From Pseudonocardiaceae bacterium YIM PH 21723 (GTDB lineage: Bacteria > Actinomycetota > Actinomycetes > Mycobacteriales > Pseudonocardiaceae): a DNA stretch of 64,000 bases. The notes beneath the pieces are model-generated. The model searched no databases. It was given only the letters and a program-made list of their open reading frames with translations, and was not told the DNA's origin. This document shows, piece by piece, positions 41,536 to 48,630 of the stretch. Where the stretch lies: contig QZFT01000035.1 in assembly GCA_003600225.1 (NCBI GenBank), positions 1 through 64,000 on the forward strand, in the 5' to 3' direction. How positions within the stretch are numbered: the first letter of the stretch is position 1; every line of letters begins with the position of its first letter. Position numbers and translations under genes: made by a program.

Positions 41536-42309
41536 TCAGCCCTTGTTCAGGCCGTCCAGCAGCTTGTCCAGCTTGTTGGACAGCTCGTCCACCTTGGCGG
41601 TCAGCGCGTCGACCTTGACGTTGGTGTGCGTCAGCCAGTCCGCCGCCGAGTAGGTCGGCAGGCCGGTACCGGGCTGGTCCTGCTTGTAGGCAGGATTGGG
41701 TAGCTGGTCGTTCCAGGCCACGTCGTCTTCCCCTCCCCACAGCCCAGCGGGCTTGTAGAGCTCGTTGATGTCACAGTCGATACCGGCCACATTCGACGTT
41801 CCGATGCGTTGGAACAGCGAGATGCGGTTGTCCACGTTGCCGCCCGACCAGGCGGCCGTCTGCCAGCCGTAGGCGATGAGTCCCGCGTCGAACAGGCGGG
41901 AAATCGGCCAGTAGCCCCCGTAGGCCGCGACCCGTCCGGCTCCCAGCACCGAGGCGGCACCGCGGAAGTAGTCGTTGATCGCACCCTGCTGACCTTCGGA
42001 CGCGTCGAAGTCAACGGCGAAGTAGACGACCTGATCTCCAGGCGCCCCAACGGTGTTCAGCTGCCCAGCCGCGGTGTTCGCGTCGGCGACCCCGGCGTCC
42101 CAGCCCTGTGCGGCCCGGTCGGCTGTGCTCTCGAAAATAGGCCCGATCGCGACACCGGCCCCCAGCAGGTCCTGCGCCTCGTCCGCGGTCAGGTAGGCAT
42201 GTCCCTGCCCTGGAAACCACAGATAGCGCATGACGTAGCTGTAGCCCGCGTCCCGGATCGCAGCGCCTGCTATCCGTCCAGCGGAGTAATCCAGTCCCAG
42301 CGTTGTCAC
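41536..42309 (-). CDS. DUF1906 glycoside hydrolase-like protein (Rv2525c type)
   Basis: 257 residues from a GTG at 42309, where the conserved start TTLGLDYSAGRI begins; sequence upstream in frame is not conserved-looking and no clear ribosome-binding site is present. TIM-barrel pattern of the DUF1906 family: GLDYS, YVMRYLW, DQVVYFAVDFDASEGQ (two acidic residues where GH25-like enzymes have theirs), AAYGGYWP and VAGIDCDIN. The last 40 residues form a coiled coil (VDALTAKVDELSNKLDKLL). M. tuberculosis Rv2525c is Tat-exported and affects the wall; here no export signal is visible with this start, so either it is cytoplasmic or the start is misjudged. Confidence 0.75.
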   Translation of the reverse strand: MTTLGLDYSAGRIAGAAIRDAGYSYVMRYLWFPGQGHAYLTADEAQDLLGAGVAIGPIFESTADRAAQGWDAGVADANTAAGQLNTVGAPGDQVVYFAVDFDASEGQQGAINDYFRGAASVLGAGRVAAYGGYWPISRLFDAGLIAYGWQTAAWSGGNVDNRISLFQRIGTSNVAGIDCDINELYKPAGLWGGEDDVAWNDQLPNPAYKQDQPGTGLPTYSAADWLTHTNVKVDALTAKVDELSNKLDKLLDGLNKG

Positions 42310-42717
42310 ACCATTGACGGTACGACTGTCGCCAAGCGTTGGGCAGGGACCGAGGGGGCGAATTCGGGCCGGAAAACCCCTGTCGATCAATAGAGTTCGC
42401 TGATGGAGTGGACCACTTGGCATGGGCAGAACTACCTAGGAAGATCACCCTCGATGCTGGTTGATCGATCGGGTAACCGCCTCGCGCCCGTCCGGAACTG
42501 ACCTATTGGTTGGCTATATGTGGTCCGTTCGGCGCAGGGAGGATTCGTCCGGCAAATTCACTGGTTCGGCCCATAGCTCTGTCTGTCGGTCTGTCACAAG
42601 GCGTCCGGATCGGGACGGTCGAGGCCGATGTGGTGCGCGCGGTGAGCTCCGTTAACCCTCCGTACACAATGGCCACCGCCGGATATTCATGAAATGGGCT
42701 GACGATAAGCTCACGGC
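42310..42717. other. 408-bp intergenic region, no gene seen
   Basis: Lies between the divergent DUF1906 and PpgS-like genes and must carry both promoters. Frames within it lack coding character. It is less GC-rich than its surroundings, most clearly around 42380-42480 and 42660-42715. I see no strong inverted repeat or RNA gene. Confidence 0.6.
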
Positions 42718-43497
42718 GTGTCGAAACAAAGCACTGATCGACGTGTACTCATCGTGGTGCCTGCGTGGAACGAAGAGGACTCCGTAGGCGACACGGTGCG
42801 GGAGATCCGCGCCGCGATGCCCACGGTCGACGTGCTCGTCGTCGATGACGGCTCCCCGGACCGCACCGCGCTGGTCGCGCGCCGCGCTGGTGCCATGGTC
42901 CTGGAACTCTCCTACAACCTGGGTGTGGGCGGCGCGATGCGTGCCGGATTCCGCTACGCCGTACGCCACGGCTACGACGTGGTCGTCCAGGTGGACGCCG
43001 ATGGCCAGCACGACCCGAGCGAGGTCCCGCTGCTGCTGTCGAAGCTGGACGAGGCGGACCTGGTGATCGGTTCCCGGTTCACCAACCCCAAGCCCGACTA
43101 CAAGGTGACCGGCCCGCGCAAGTGGGCGATGGTCGTGCTCAGCTGGGTGTTCACCCGGCTGGCCAAGACCAAGCTCACCGACGTCACCTCCGGCTTCAAG
43201 GCCACGGGCGCCAAGTGCCTGCCGCTGTTCGCGGAGAACTACCCGGTGGAATACCTCGGCGACACCATCGAGTCCCTGGTGATCGCCGTGCGCGGCGACT
43301 GCCGGATCACCGAGGTGCCCGCGAACATGCGCGCCCGCCGGGCCGGTACGCCCAGCCACAACCCGCTCAAGTCCACCGTGTACCTGGGCCGCGCGGGCTT
43401 CGCCCTGCTGCTGGCCCTGGTCCGGCGCTGGGACGTGTCCGTGAAGGCGGGCTTGCCCGCAGCCGAGTTGCTGGCCGAAAGGAGCGAAGCGCGATGA
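42718..43497 (+). CDS. GT2 polyprenyl-phosphate glycosyltransferase (PpgS/Rv3631-like)
   Basis: 259 residues, GTG start. DPM1-like GT2 core: VVPAWNEEDSVGD at the N-terminus, VDDGSPDRT, and QVDADGQHDPSEV carrying the DxD metal site; later SRFTNPKPDYKV and the C-terminal helix. No membrane segments, so it works on the inner face and transfers a nucleotide sugar to polyprenyl phosphate. The next gene overlaps by four bases and encodes a DUF2304 membrane protein, the pairing I recall for Rv3631-Rv3632, where the product is polyprenyl-P-N-acetylgalactosamine for modification of arabinogalactan. The donor sugar here is inferred from that pairing. Confidence 0.82.
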   Translation: MSKQSTDRRVLIVVPAWNEEDSVGDTVREIRAAMPTVDVLVVDDGSPDRTALVARRAGAMVLELSYNLGVGGAMRAGFRYAVRHGYDVVVQVDADGQHDPSEVPLLLSKLDEADLVIGSRFTNPKPDYKVTGPRKWAMVVLSWVFTRLAKTKLTDVTSGFKATGAKCLPLFAENYPVEYLGDTIESLVIAVRGDCRITEVPANMRARRAGTPSHNPLKSTVYLGRAGFALLLALVRRWDVSVKAGLPAAELLAERSEAR

Positions 43498-43850
43498 CCG
43501 CTTACATCATTGGCGTTCTCGGCAGCCTGTTCATCCTGGCCAGCATCTTCGAGATGCTGCGCCGCCGTCAGCTGACCGAGAAGTACGCCTTCCTCTGGCT
43601 GATCTCCGGGCTCGTGGTGCTGGTGCTGACCTTCATCGGCCCGACCGCGCTGCGCGGGCTGACCCTGGCCATCGGCTTCACGGTCCCGTCCAACCTGCTG
43701 TTCTTCGTGGCGATCGTGTTCCTCATCGGCGTGGCGCTGCACCTGTCCTGGGAGCTGTCCCGGGTCGAGGGCGAGACCCGCAAGCTGAACGAGGACCTGG
43801 CGATCCTCCAGCTCGAGGTTGAGACTCTCAAGGCCGGCCAGAAGCTCTAG
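43494..43850 (+). CDS. DUF2304 membrane protein (Rv3632-like)
   Basis: 118 residues from the ATG at 43494 (overlap ATGA with the GT2 gene). Three transmembrane helices (about 3-22, 32-52, 62-84) and a C-terminal coiled coil (RVEGETRKLNEDLAILQLEVE). Family proteins accompany DPM1-like transferases and are thought to hold them at the membrane and raise their activity. A PAL-A hairpin follows the stop and may terminate the pair. Confidence 0.85.
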   Translation: MTAYIIGVLGSLFILASIFEMLRRRQLTEKYAFLWLISGLVVLVLTFIGPTALRGLTLAIGFTVPSNLLFFVAIVFLIGVALHLSWELSRVEGETRKLNEDLAILQLEVETLKAGQKL

Positions 43851-43860
43851 GTCCCTTGCT

Positions 43861-43907
43861 CCGAAGTCGGCGAGGTTCGGTTTCTTCCCCGAACCTCGCC
43901 AACTTCG
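43861..43907. repeat. PAL-A palindromic repeat, copy 5
   Basis: CCGAAGTCGGCGAGGTTCGG (43861-43880) and CCGAACCTCGCCAACTTCG (43889-43907), loop TTTCTTCC. GAGGTTCGG subtype like copy 4. Located 10 bases after the DUF2304 stop, and followed by a run of nine G (43912-43920). Confidence 0.85.
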
Positions 43908-44040
43908 CGTTGGGGGGGGGTTAGGTCGGTCTGTCTCTGCGCGCGACTAATGGTGCCCCTGTGACCCCTGGTGTCCGTGTAGGTGACGCGGTGCCTCGGT
44001 CCACAGTGGACACTCAGTTCCGCGCAGCGGCCCATTCCCG

Positions 44041-44106
44041 CCAGGCAGGAAAGACCTCACCCCGAGCTCGTCTCCTCCTCCAAAGCCGCTTTCGCTGACA
44101 GCCAGA
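44041..44106. repeat. Solo arm of the 48-kb MITE-like element
   Basis: AGGCAGGAAAGAC, a variable stretch, then GTCTCCTCCTCCAAAGCCGC and TTTCGCTGACAGCCAGA closely match the right arm of the inverted-repeat element at 48177-48615. A TCCACAGTGGA palindrome lies 30 bases to the left (44000-44010), as one also lies inside the full element. Confidence 0.7.
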
Positions 44107-44119
44107 GGCGACGAACGCC

Positions 44120-45232
44120 TCAGCCGCGGACGAGCTTGGTGAACAGCTCCACGGTGGCGTCCCAGGAGAAGTTGGCCTTGGTCGCCTTGCGTAGCGCCTC
44201 GGCCCGGTCCACGCGCATGTCCGGGTTGTCCAGTGCCTCGCGGATCGCGGTACGCAGTGCTCCGGGCCGCTTGGCTGGCACGATCCAGCCGGTCTCCCCG
44301 TCCTGCACGATCTCCGTGGTGCTGCCGACGTCGGTGGCCACCACGGGCAGGCCGATGGCCGCCGCTTCCAGCACCGTGGTCGGCAGGCCCTCGGTCCAGG
44401 ACGGGTTCACGAACAGCGTCGTGCTGCTCAGTTCCGCGACGAGCTGCTCGTCGGACACCGCGCCGAGCCAGTGCAGCCGGTCGGCGATGCCCAGCTGGAC
44501 CGCCTGAGCGCGGAACTCGTCCATGTTCGGGCCGACGCCCACCAGCCGGACGGACAGCTCCGGGCGTTCCGCCAGCAGTGGGACCACCGCGATCAGCAGG
44601 TCACCGACGCCTTTGCCGTCCAGCATGCGGCCGATGAACAGCAGCGAGGTCCGGCCGGTGGCGGGCTGCCAGGTGGTGTCGCCCATGTCGATGCCCCGGC
44701 GCTGCACATACGGCTCCACGCCGGACAGCCGCCGGGTGAACTCGGCGGCCGCGCCGGAGGCGGCGACCACGGCATCCGCCTGACGCATCATCGGCCTGCC
44801 CAGCACGAAGTCGACGGTGTTCGCCACGAACTTCACGAAGCCGCCGCCACTCTGCACCGGCGAGGAGCCGTGCTCGATGTGGATGCGGCGCAGACCGTGC
44901 CGCTTGGCCCACCAGCCGGCCAGTGCGGCGTGCACGAAGAACCGGGTGTGCGTGATCAGCACGCTGTCCGGCTGAGAGTTCTCCTTCAGCATGCGGAAGA
45001 ACTTCGGGCCGGGCACCGGAAGCGGGTTCACCGGAACCCACGCGGGCCAGCGCTTGACCGTCCAGCGGTCACCGAAGGACTCCTCGGCGGCGCCGCCGCC
45101 CAGATTCGAGGTCAGCACGGTGATCCGCAGATCGGGGTTCGCGTCCAGCAGATGCCGGTGCAGCTCATAGGCGTGCAGTTCCAGCCCGCCCTTGTGTGGG
45201 GGATACGCCGAGGCCAGATCAACTATGTGCAC
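44120..45232 (-). CDS. Glycosyltransferase family 4
   Basis: 370 residues from a GTG at 45232 that has AGGA nine bases upstream and places the conserved start VHIVDLASAYPPHKGGLE at residue 1; a frame reaching 45307 adds unsupported residues. GT-B fold: donor-site features LLFIGRMLDGKGVGDLL, RLVGVGPN, and the E-x7-E element NPSWTEGLPTTVLEAAAIGLPVV. It transfers a sugar from a nucleotide donor on the inner face; donor and acceptor unknown. The flippase-like gene lies 82 bases upstream on the same strand, so they may form an operon. Confidence 0.85.
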   Translation of the reverse strand: MHIVDLASAYPPHKGGLELHAYELHRHLLDANPDLRITVLTSNLGGGAAEESFGDRWTVKRWPAWVPVNPLPVPGPKFFRMLKENSQPDSVLITHTRFFVHAALAGWWAKRHGLRRIHIEHGSSPVQSGGGFVKFVANTVDFVLGRPMMRQADAVVAASGAAAEFTRRLSGVEPYVQRRGIDMGDTTWQPATGRTSLLFIGRMLDGKGVGDLLIAVVPLLAERPELSVRLVGVGPNMDEFRAQAVQLGIADRLHWLGAVSDEQLVAELSSTTLFVNPSWTEGLPTTVLEAAAIGLPVVATDVGSTTEIVQDGETGWIVPAKRPGALRTAIREALDNPDMRVDRAEALRKATKANFSWDATVELFTKLVRG

Positions 45233-45314
45233 AGTGCTATATCCTATGTTTCCTCGCTGGCTATGGGTCGCCAGTCTTGGTGTACCCCCAGGGACCTTGT
45301 TTCTCACGGGTTAT

Positions 45315-46580
45315 TCACACAGATTCTGCGGCAGACTTTCGCCCGGCGCCCAACAGCCCGAGCCAGGCTAGTGCCGCGCCGAGGAACCACGCCGTCGCCA
45401 TGCCACAGGCTGACCCGATCGGGCCGTACTTCCAGCCCAGCAGCCCGACTAGGCTGATCTCCACGATCATCTCCACGGTGCGCACCCTCGGCCCGAGCCA
45501 GGCCCAGCCGGTGGCCTTCGCCGCCTGGAGGGCCAGCTGACCGCAGGCCAGGAACAGCACGTAGCCCAGCAGCAACAGGCTGACCAGCCGGAACTCGGAC
45601 CAGTCGGTTCCCAGCACCGAGGTCATCATTCCGCTGGGCAGTACGAGCAGGACCGCAGCGCAGAAGCCGGTGAGCACGGCGGCCAGGCCGCTCGCCGTCG
45701 CCGGAGCCCGGCGGACCTGGTGCGCGTCCCGGCCTGCCAGGTGACCGAGCAGCGCGTTGCCGATGCCGACGAACAACACCGTCAACGCGGTGACCGGGGT
45801 CAGCGCCTTGCGCAGCAGGCCGAAACCGTCCTCGCCCAGCACCAGGCGGGCGACGTAGAACGTGCCGTTCAGCCCGATGACCAGGTACATCGCGTCGATC
45901 AGGAAGCCCGGAATGAGCGTGCGCCGCTCGCGGAACCACCCGCGGATCGCGGACAGTGCGAGCGGGGAGCCGGTGCGCAGCGCCGCGAGCAGCCCCATCG
46001 CCATGCCCGCGCCCAGCCAGGCCGCGTACATCGGGAACACGGTCCAGTGCCCGGTGGCCACCAGGACGGCCGCCGCGACGGCGAACAGCAGCAGCCACAG
46101 CGTGTCGCCCAGCACCGCGAGGAACGGTCGCCGCTGCACATAGGTGACGTAGCGGGCGTGGTCGTACACCGCGAGGAGTGGCGAGGCGATCGCCTGCGCG
46201 ATCAGCAGGTTCCGGGTCAGCCCGTCGAAGAACACCGCCGCCACGAGGCAGCCCGCGCCGATCAGCAGGCCCAGGGCCAGCGCCGTCGCCGCCGCGCCGC
46301 GCAGCCGGTCCACGGCCTTGCTCACCAGCAGCGGCTCGGAGGCCAGCGCGCGGCCCAGGTACCACTGGCTGAGCGGTACCAGGATCACCAGTCCGAAGAC
46401 CGAGAAGTCGGAGTTGGGCACGCCGCCGAGCAGCAGGACCGCCTGCACCGAGAAGGAGATCGCGGCGAATCCGAGTTGCTCGACCGTCATCACGGTCTGC
46501 GCGGGCAGGCTCCGCAAACGGCGGAGCAGGGTATTGCCCGCGGTCCCGGTCGGGGGTGCTTCCTCGGTGATGGGGGCCAC
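45315..46580 (-). CDS. Flippase-like polytopic membrane protein
   Basis: 421 residues with about 12 transmembrane helices and no sizeable soluble domain, resembling the MOP/Wzx-type exporters or the related membrane proteins next to mycobacterial GT2 genes (Rv3630-like). Probable role: moving a lipid-linked glycan across the membrane. Evidence is topology and the company of glycosyltransferases; no diagnostic motif is available. Divergent from the GT2 gene at 46627 with 46 bases between the starts, so promoters overlap. Confidence 0.65.
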   Translation of the reverse strand: MAPITEEAPPTGTAGNTLLRRLRSLPAQTVMTVEQLGFAAISFSVQAVLLLGGVPNSDFSVFGLVILVPLSQWYLGRALASEPLLVSKAVDRLRGAAATALALGLLIGAGCLVAAVFFDGLTRNLLIAQAIASPLLAVYDHARYVTYVQRRPFLAVLGDTLWLLLFAVAAAVLVATGHWTVFPMYAAWLGAGMAMGLLAALRTGSPLALSAIRGWFRERRTLIPGFLIDAMYLVIGLNGTFYVARLVLGEDGFGLLRKALTPVTALTVLFVGIGNALLGHLAGRDAHQVRRAPATASGLAAVLTGFCAAVLLVLPSGMMTSVLGTDWSEFRLVSLLLLGYVLFLACGQLALQAAKATGWAWLGPRVRTVEMIVEISLVGLLGWKYGPIGSACGMATAWFLGAALAWLGLLGAGRKSAAESV

Positions 46581-46626
46581 CGCACTAGCCTATTCCTGCC
46601 TGAATTCCGCAGTTGGTGGAGGCTCC

Positions 46627-47400
46627 ATGTCCCAGCCGGTGTCGTTCTTGATCCCCTGCGCGCCCAAGTCGAAGTACCTGGCCGAGACGCTGCGCGCGAT
46701 CGACGCTCAGACGCACCAGGACTGGGAGGTCGTGCTGGTCTTCGACGGCGAGTGCGAGGAGAACCGCACCGCGGCCAAGGAGCTGCCGGAGGGCCGGGTC
46801 AAGATCCTGCTCACCGACAAGCCGCGTTCCGGACCGGCTGTCGCCCGCAACGTGGGCCTCAAGGAGTGCGCCCACGAGCTCGTCGCGTTGTGCGATGCCG
46901 ATGACCTGCCCGCCCCGGACCGGCTGGCCAAGCAGGTCGCCCAGTTCGAGGCGCGCCCGGAGCTGGGCCTGCTTGCCACCTGGGGCCGGAAGTTCACCGA
47001 CGCCGGTGAGGACCGCGGGCCGATGCCGACCCCGATCGGCTCGGAGAAGCTCGCCAAGATCCTGCTGCTGTTCAACCCGATGACGAACTCCACGGTGATG
47101 CTGCGCAGGTCCATCGCGCTGGAGCTGAACGGCTTCAACCCGGCCGCCGTGCGCGTCGAGGACTACGACCTGTGGCTGCGGTTCCTCGGCCGCGCCGTGG
47201 TGGACGTGCTGCCGGAGGAGCTGCTGCGCTACCGGGTGCACGACGGCCAGTACAGCCGTGGCCGCATCCTCGGCCCGCAGACCTCGGTGCTGCTGGACAG
47301 CAAGCTCGGCGCCGCCCGCCGGCTGGGGCTGTCCACCGCCGCGACCCGGTTCAAGCACCTGCTCTGGCTCGCCGTCCAGGTGGCCAACCGCCGCTGGTAG
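46627..47400 (+). CDS. Glycosyltransferase family 2
   Basis: 257 residues from the ATG at 46627. GT-A fold start VSFLIPCAPKSKYLAETL, first acidic motif VVLVFDGECEEN, DxD motif ALCDADDLPAP (about 95), and the acceptor-side ED-W element VEDYDLWLRFL near 180. No transmembrane helices. Sugar donor unknown. It is followed after 35 bases by a seven-helix membrane protein gene, and lies in the envelope polysaccharide cluster. Confidence 0.85.
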   Translation: MSQPVSFLIPCAPKSKYLAETLRAIDAQTHQDWEVVLVFDGECEENRTAAKELPEGRVKILLTDKPRSGPAVARNVGLKECAHELVALCDADDLPAPDRLAKQVAQFEARPELGLLATWGRKFTDAGEDRGPMPTPIGSEKLAKILLLFNPMTNSTVMLRRSIALELNGFNPAAVRVEDYDLWLRFLGRAVVDVLPEELLRYRVHDGQYSRGRILGPQTSVLLDSKLGAARRLGLSTAATRFKHLLWLAVQVANRRW

Positions 47401-47435
47401 TAGGCTCGCTACCCGGTCGCTGACTGGGGGTTTCC

Positions 47436-48161
47436 ATGGTTCTGGTGTGGAAGATGATCGTCGTGCTCAGCTGGCTGGCGCTGCTGGTCAGGCTGGCCGA
47501 TCTGCGCCATCGCCGGGATCCGGCCGCGGTGTGGCTGTGCGTCGGCCTGGCCGGGCTGGCGCCGTCGATCACCATGCAGCTGGGCCCGGTGCAGAAGTTC
47601 GTCGACGGGCACACGGCGCTCAGCGTGGACGTCACGCTGGCCAATCTGTTGATCATCATCTTCGTGCTGGGCATGAACAGCTCGTTCACCCACCAGATGT
47701 ATCCGGCCGCGGAGGCCACCCGCCGGGTCCGCCGGTGGCTGTGGGCGGCGGTGACCGCCGGAGTCGCGGTGTTGCTGCTGGCGGTGACCACGCCGAACAA
47801 CTACGCCGAGTTCCTCGCCAAGCTGGGTACCCCTGACCAGGTCACCTTCACCTCGCCGACGGCGTACCTCTACACCGGTTACTACGTCGTCTCCTCCGTC
47901 GGACTGGTGATCACCGCCCTCCGGCTGGCCCGGATCGCCGACCGCTTCTCCGCCCGGCTCGGGCTGCGCGTGTTCGCCACGGGTGGCGTGCTCGGCATCC
48001 TCTGCGGCCTGCTCCGGCTGGCGGCGATGATCGACTACAACCTGGGTGGGCACCACGGCGTGCTCCAGGGACCGCTCGTCGGGCTGTTGTACTGGGCCGC
48101 GATCGTGTTGATCTTCCTGTCCGCCGTGATCCCGCTGCTGGATCGGGCGGCTGCCCGCTGA
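47436..48161 (+). CDS. Seven-helix membrane protein resembling MAB_1171c N-terminal half
   Basis: 241 residues consisting almost entirely of seven transmembrane helices. Order and motifs (a first helix, LRHRRDPAAVWLC loop, QMYPAAEATRRVRRW, TPNNYAEFLAKLG, the late GGVLGILCGLLRL) parallel the membrane half of the protein at 11577-12668, which follows an XRE-ImmA pair; the cytoplasmic tail of that protein is missing here and no XRE or ImmA gene is adjacent. Function unknown. The gene is followed directly by the MITE-like element. Confidence 0.65.
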   Translation: MVLVWKMIVVLSWLALLVRLADLRHRRDPAAVWLCVGLAGLAPSITMQLGPVQKFVDGHTALSVDVTLANLLIIIFVLGMNSSFTHQMYPAAEATRRVRRWLWAAVTAGVAVLLLAVTTPNNYAEFLAKLGTPDQVTFTSPTAYLYTGYYVVSSVGLVITALRLARIADRFSARLGLRVFATGGVLGILCGLLRLAAMIDYNLGGHHGVLQGPLVGLLYWAAIVLIFLSAVIPLLDRAAAR

Positions 48162-48176
48162 CCTTGGCGGGCGGGG

Positions 48177-48615
48177 GCTTCTGGTTGTCGGCGAAGGCGG
48201 CTTTGGAGGGGGAGACGGGTTCGGGGCTTGGGTCTTTCCTGCCTGCGTGTCGGGTGGGGGCACGCCGGACTGGTGGGGATGGGCCACTGCGCGGGGCCGG
48301 GGCGCGGCTCGACTCTGCCGGACCGGACTTCCGTCCTCAGTCCACAGTGGACCAAGGGATTGTTCCATCTTCAAGATGGATCCGGGGCCCCAAATCCATC
48401 TTGAAGATGGAACATTGCCGACCGGTTCACCCACGCGGACACCACTGGCCCCAGGGGCACCGGTAGTAACGCGCGGGTCCGTGACAGAAGCGCCTGAGAC
48501 TCGAATCCTGCCCGAAAAGTCAGGCCGGCGTGCCCCCACCCAACGGCCCGGCAGGAAAGACGGGCCCCTAGCCCGTCTCCCCCTCCAAAGCCGCTTTCGC
48601 CAACAGGCCAGAAGC
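48177..48615. mobile_element. MITE-like element with about 90-bp inverted arms
   Basis: Left arm about 48177-48270 and right arm about 48524-48615 are imperfect inverted repeats: GCTTCTGG, GGCGAAGGCGGCTTTGGAGG, GGGGAGACGGG, TCTTTCCTGCC and GGGTGGGGGCACGCCGG all recur on the opposite strand in the same order. Between them lie a TCCACAGTGGA palindrome (48341-48351) and a large nested palindrome (48361-48414). There is no coding frame of merit. I cannot find a clear target-site duplication, so mobility is inferred from structure and from the solo arm at 44.05 kb. Confidence 0.65.
48361..48414. repeat. Nested palindrome at the centre of the MITE-like element
   Basis: Two 21-bp arms (48361-48381 and 48394-48414) are perfectly complementary, and each arm is itself palindromic: CCATCTT-C-AAGATGG in the left and CCATCTT-G-AAGATGG in the right. 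The loop is GC-rich (CCGGGGCCCCAA). It can extrude either one long or two short hairpins. Confidence 0.85.
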
Positions 48616-48630
48616 CCGGACCAAGCCCGG

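Noticed and set aside
42461-42655. Short plus-strand frames in the 408-bp gap
   Set aside because: No ribosome-binding site, and Arg/Ser-rich translations typical of non-coding DNA.
48498-48540. tRNA T-arm-like sequence (GATTCGAGTC on the minus strand) in the MITE-like element
   Set aside because: No acceptor stem, anticodon arm or CCA could be built around it; the match is to a short motif only.
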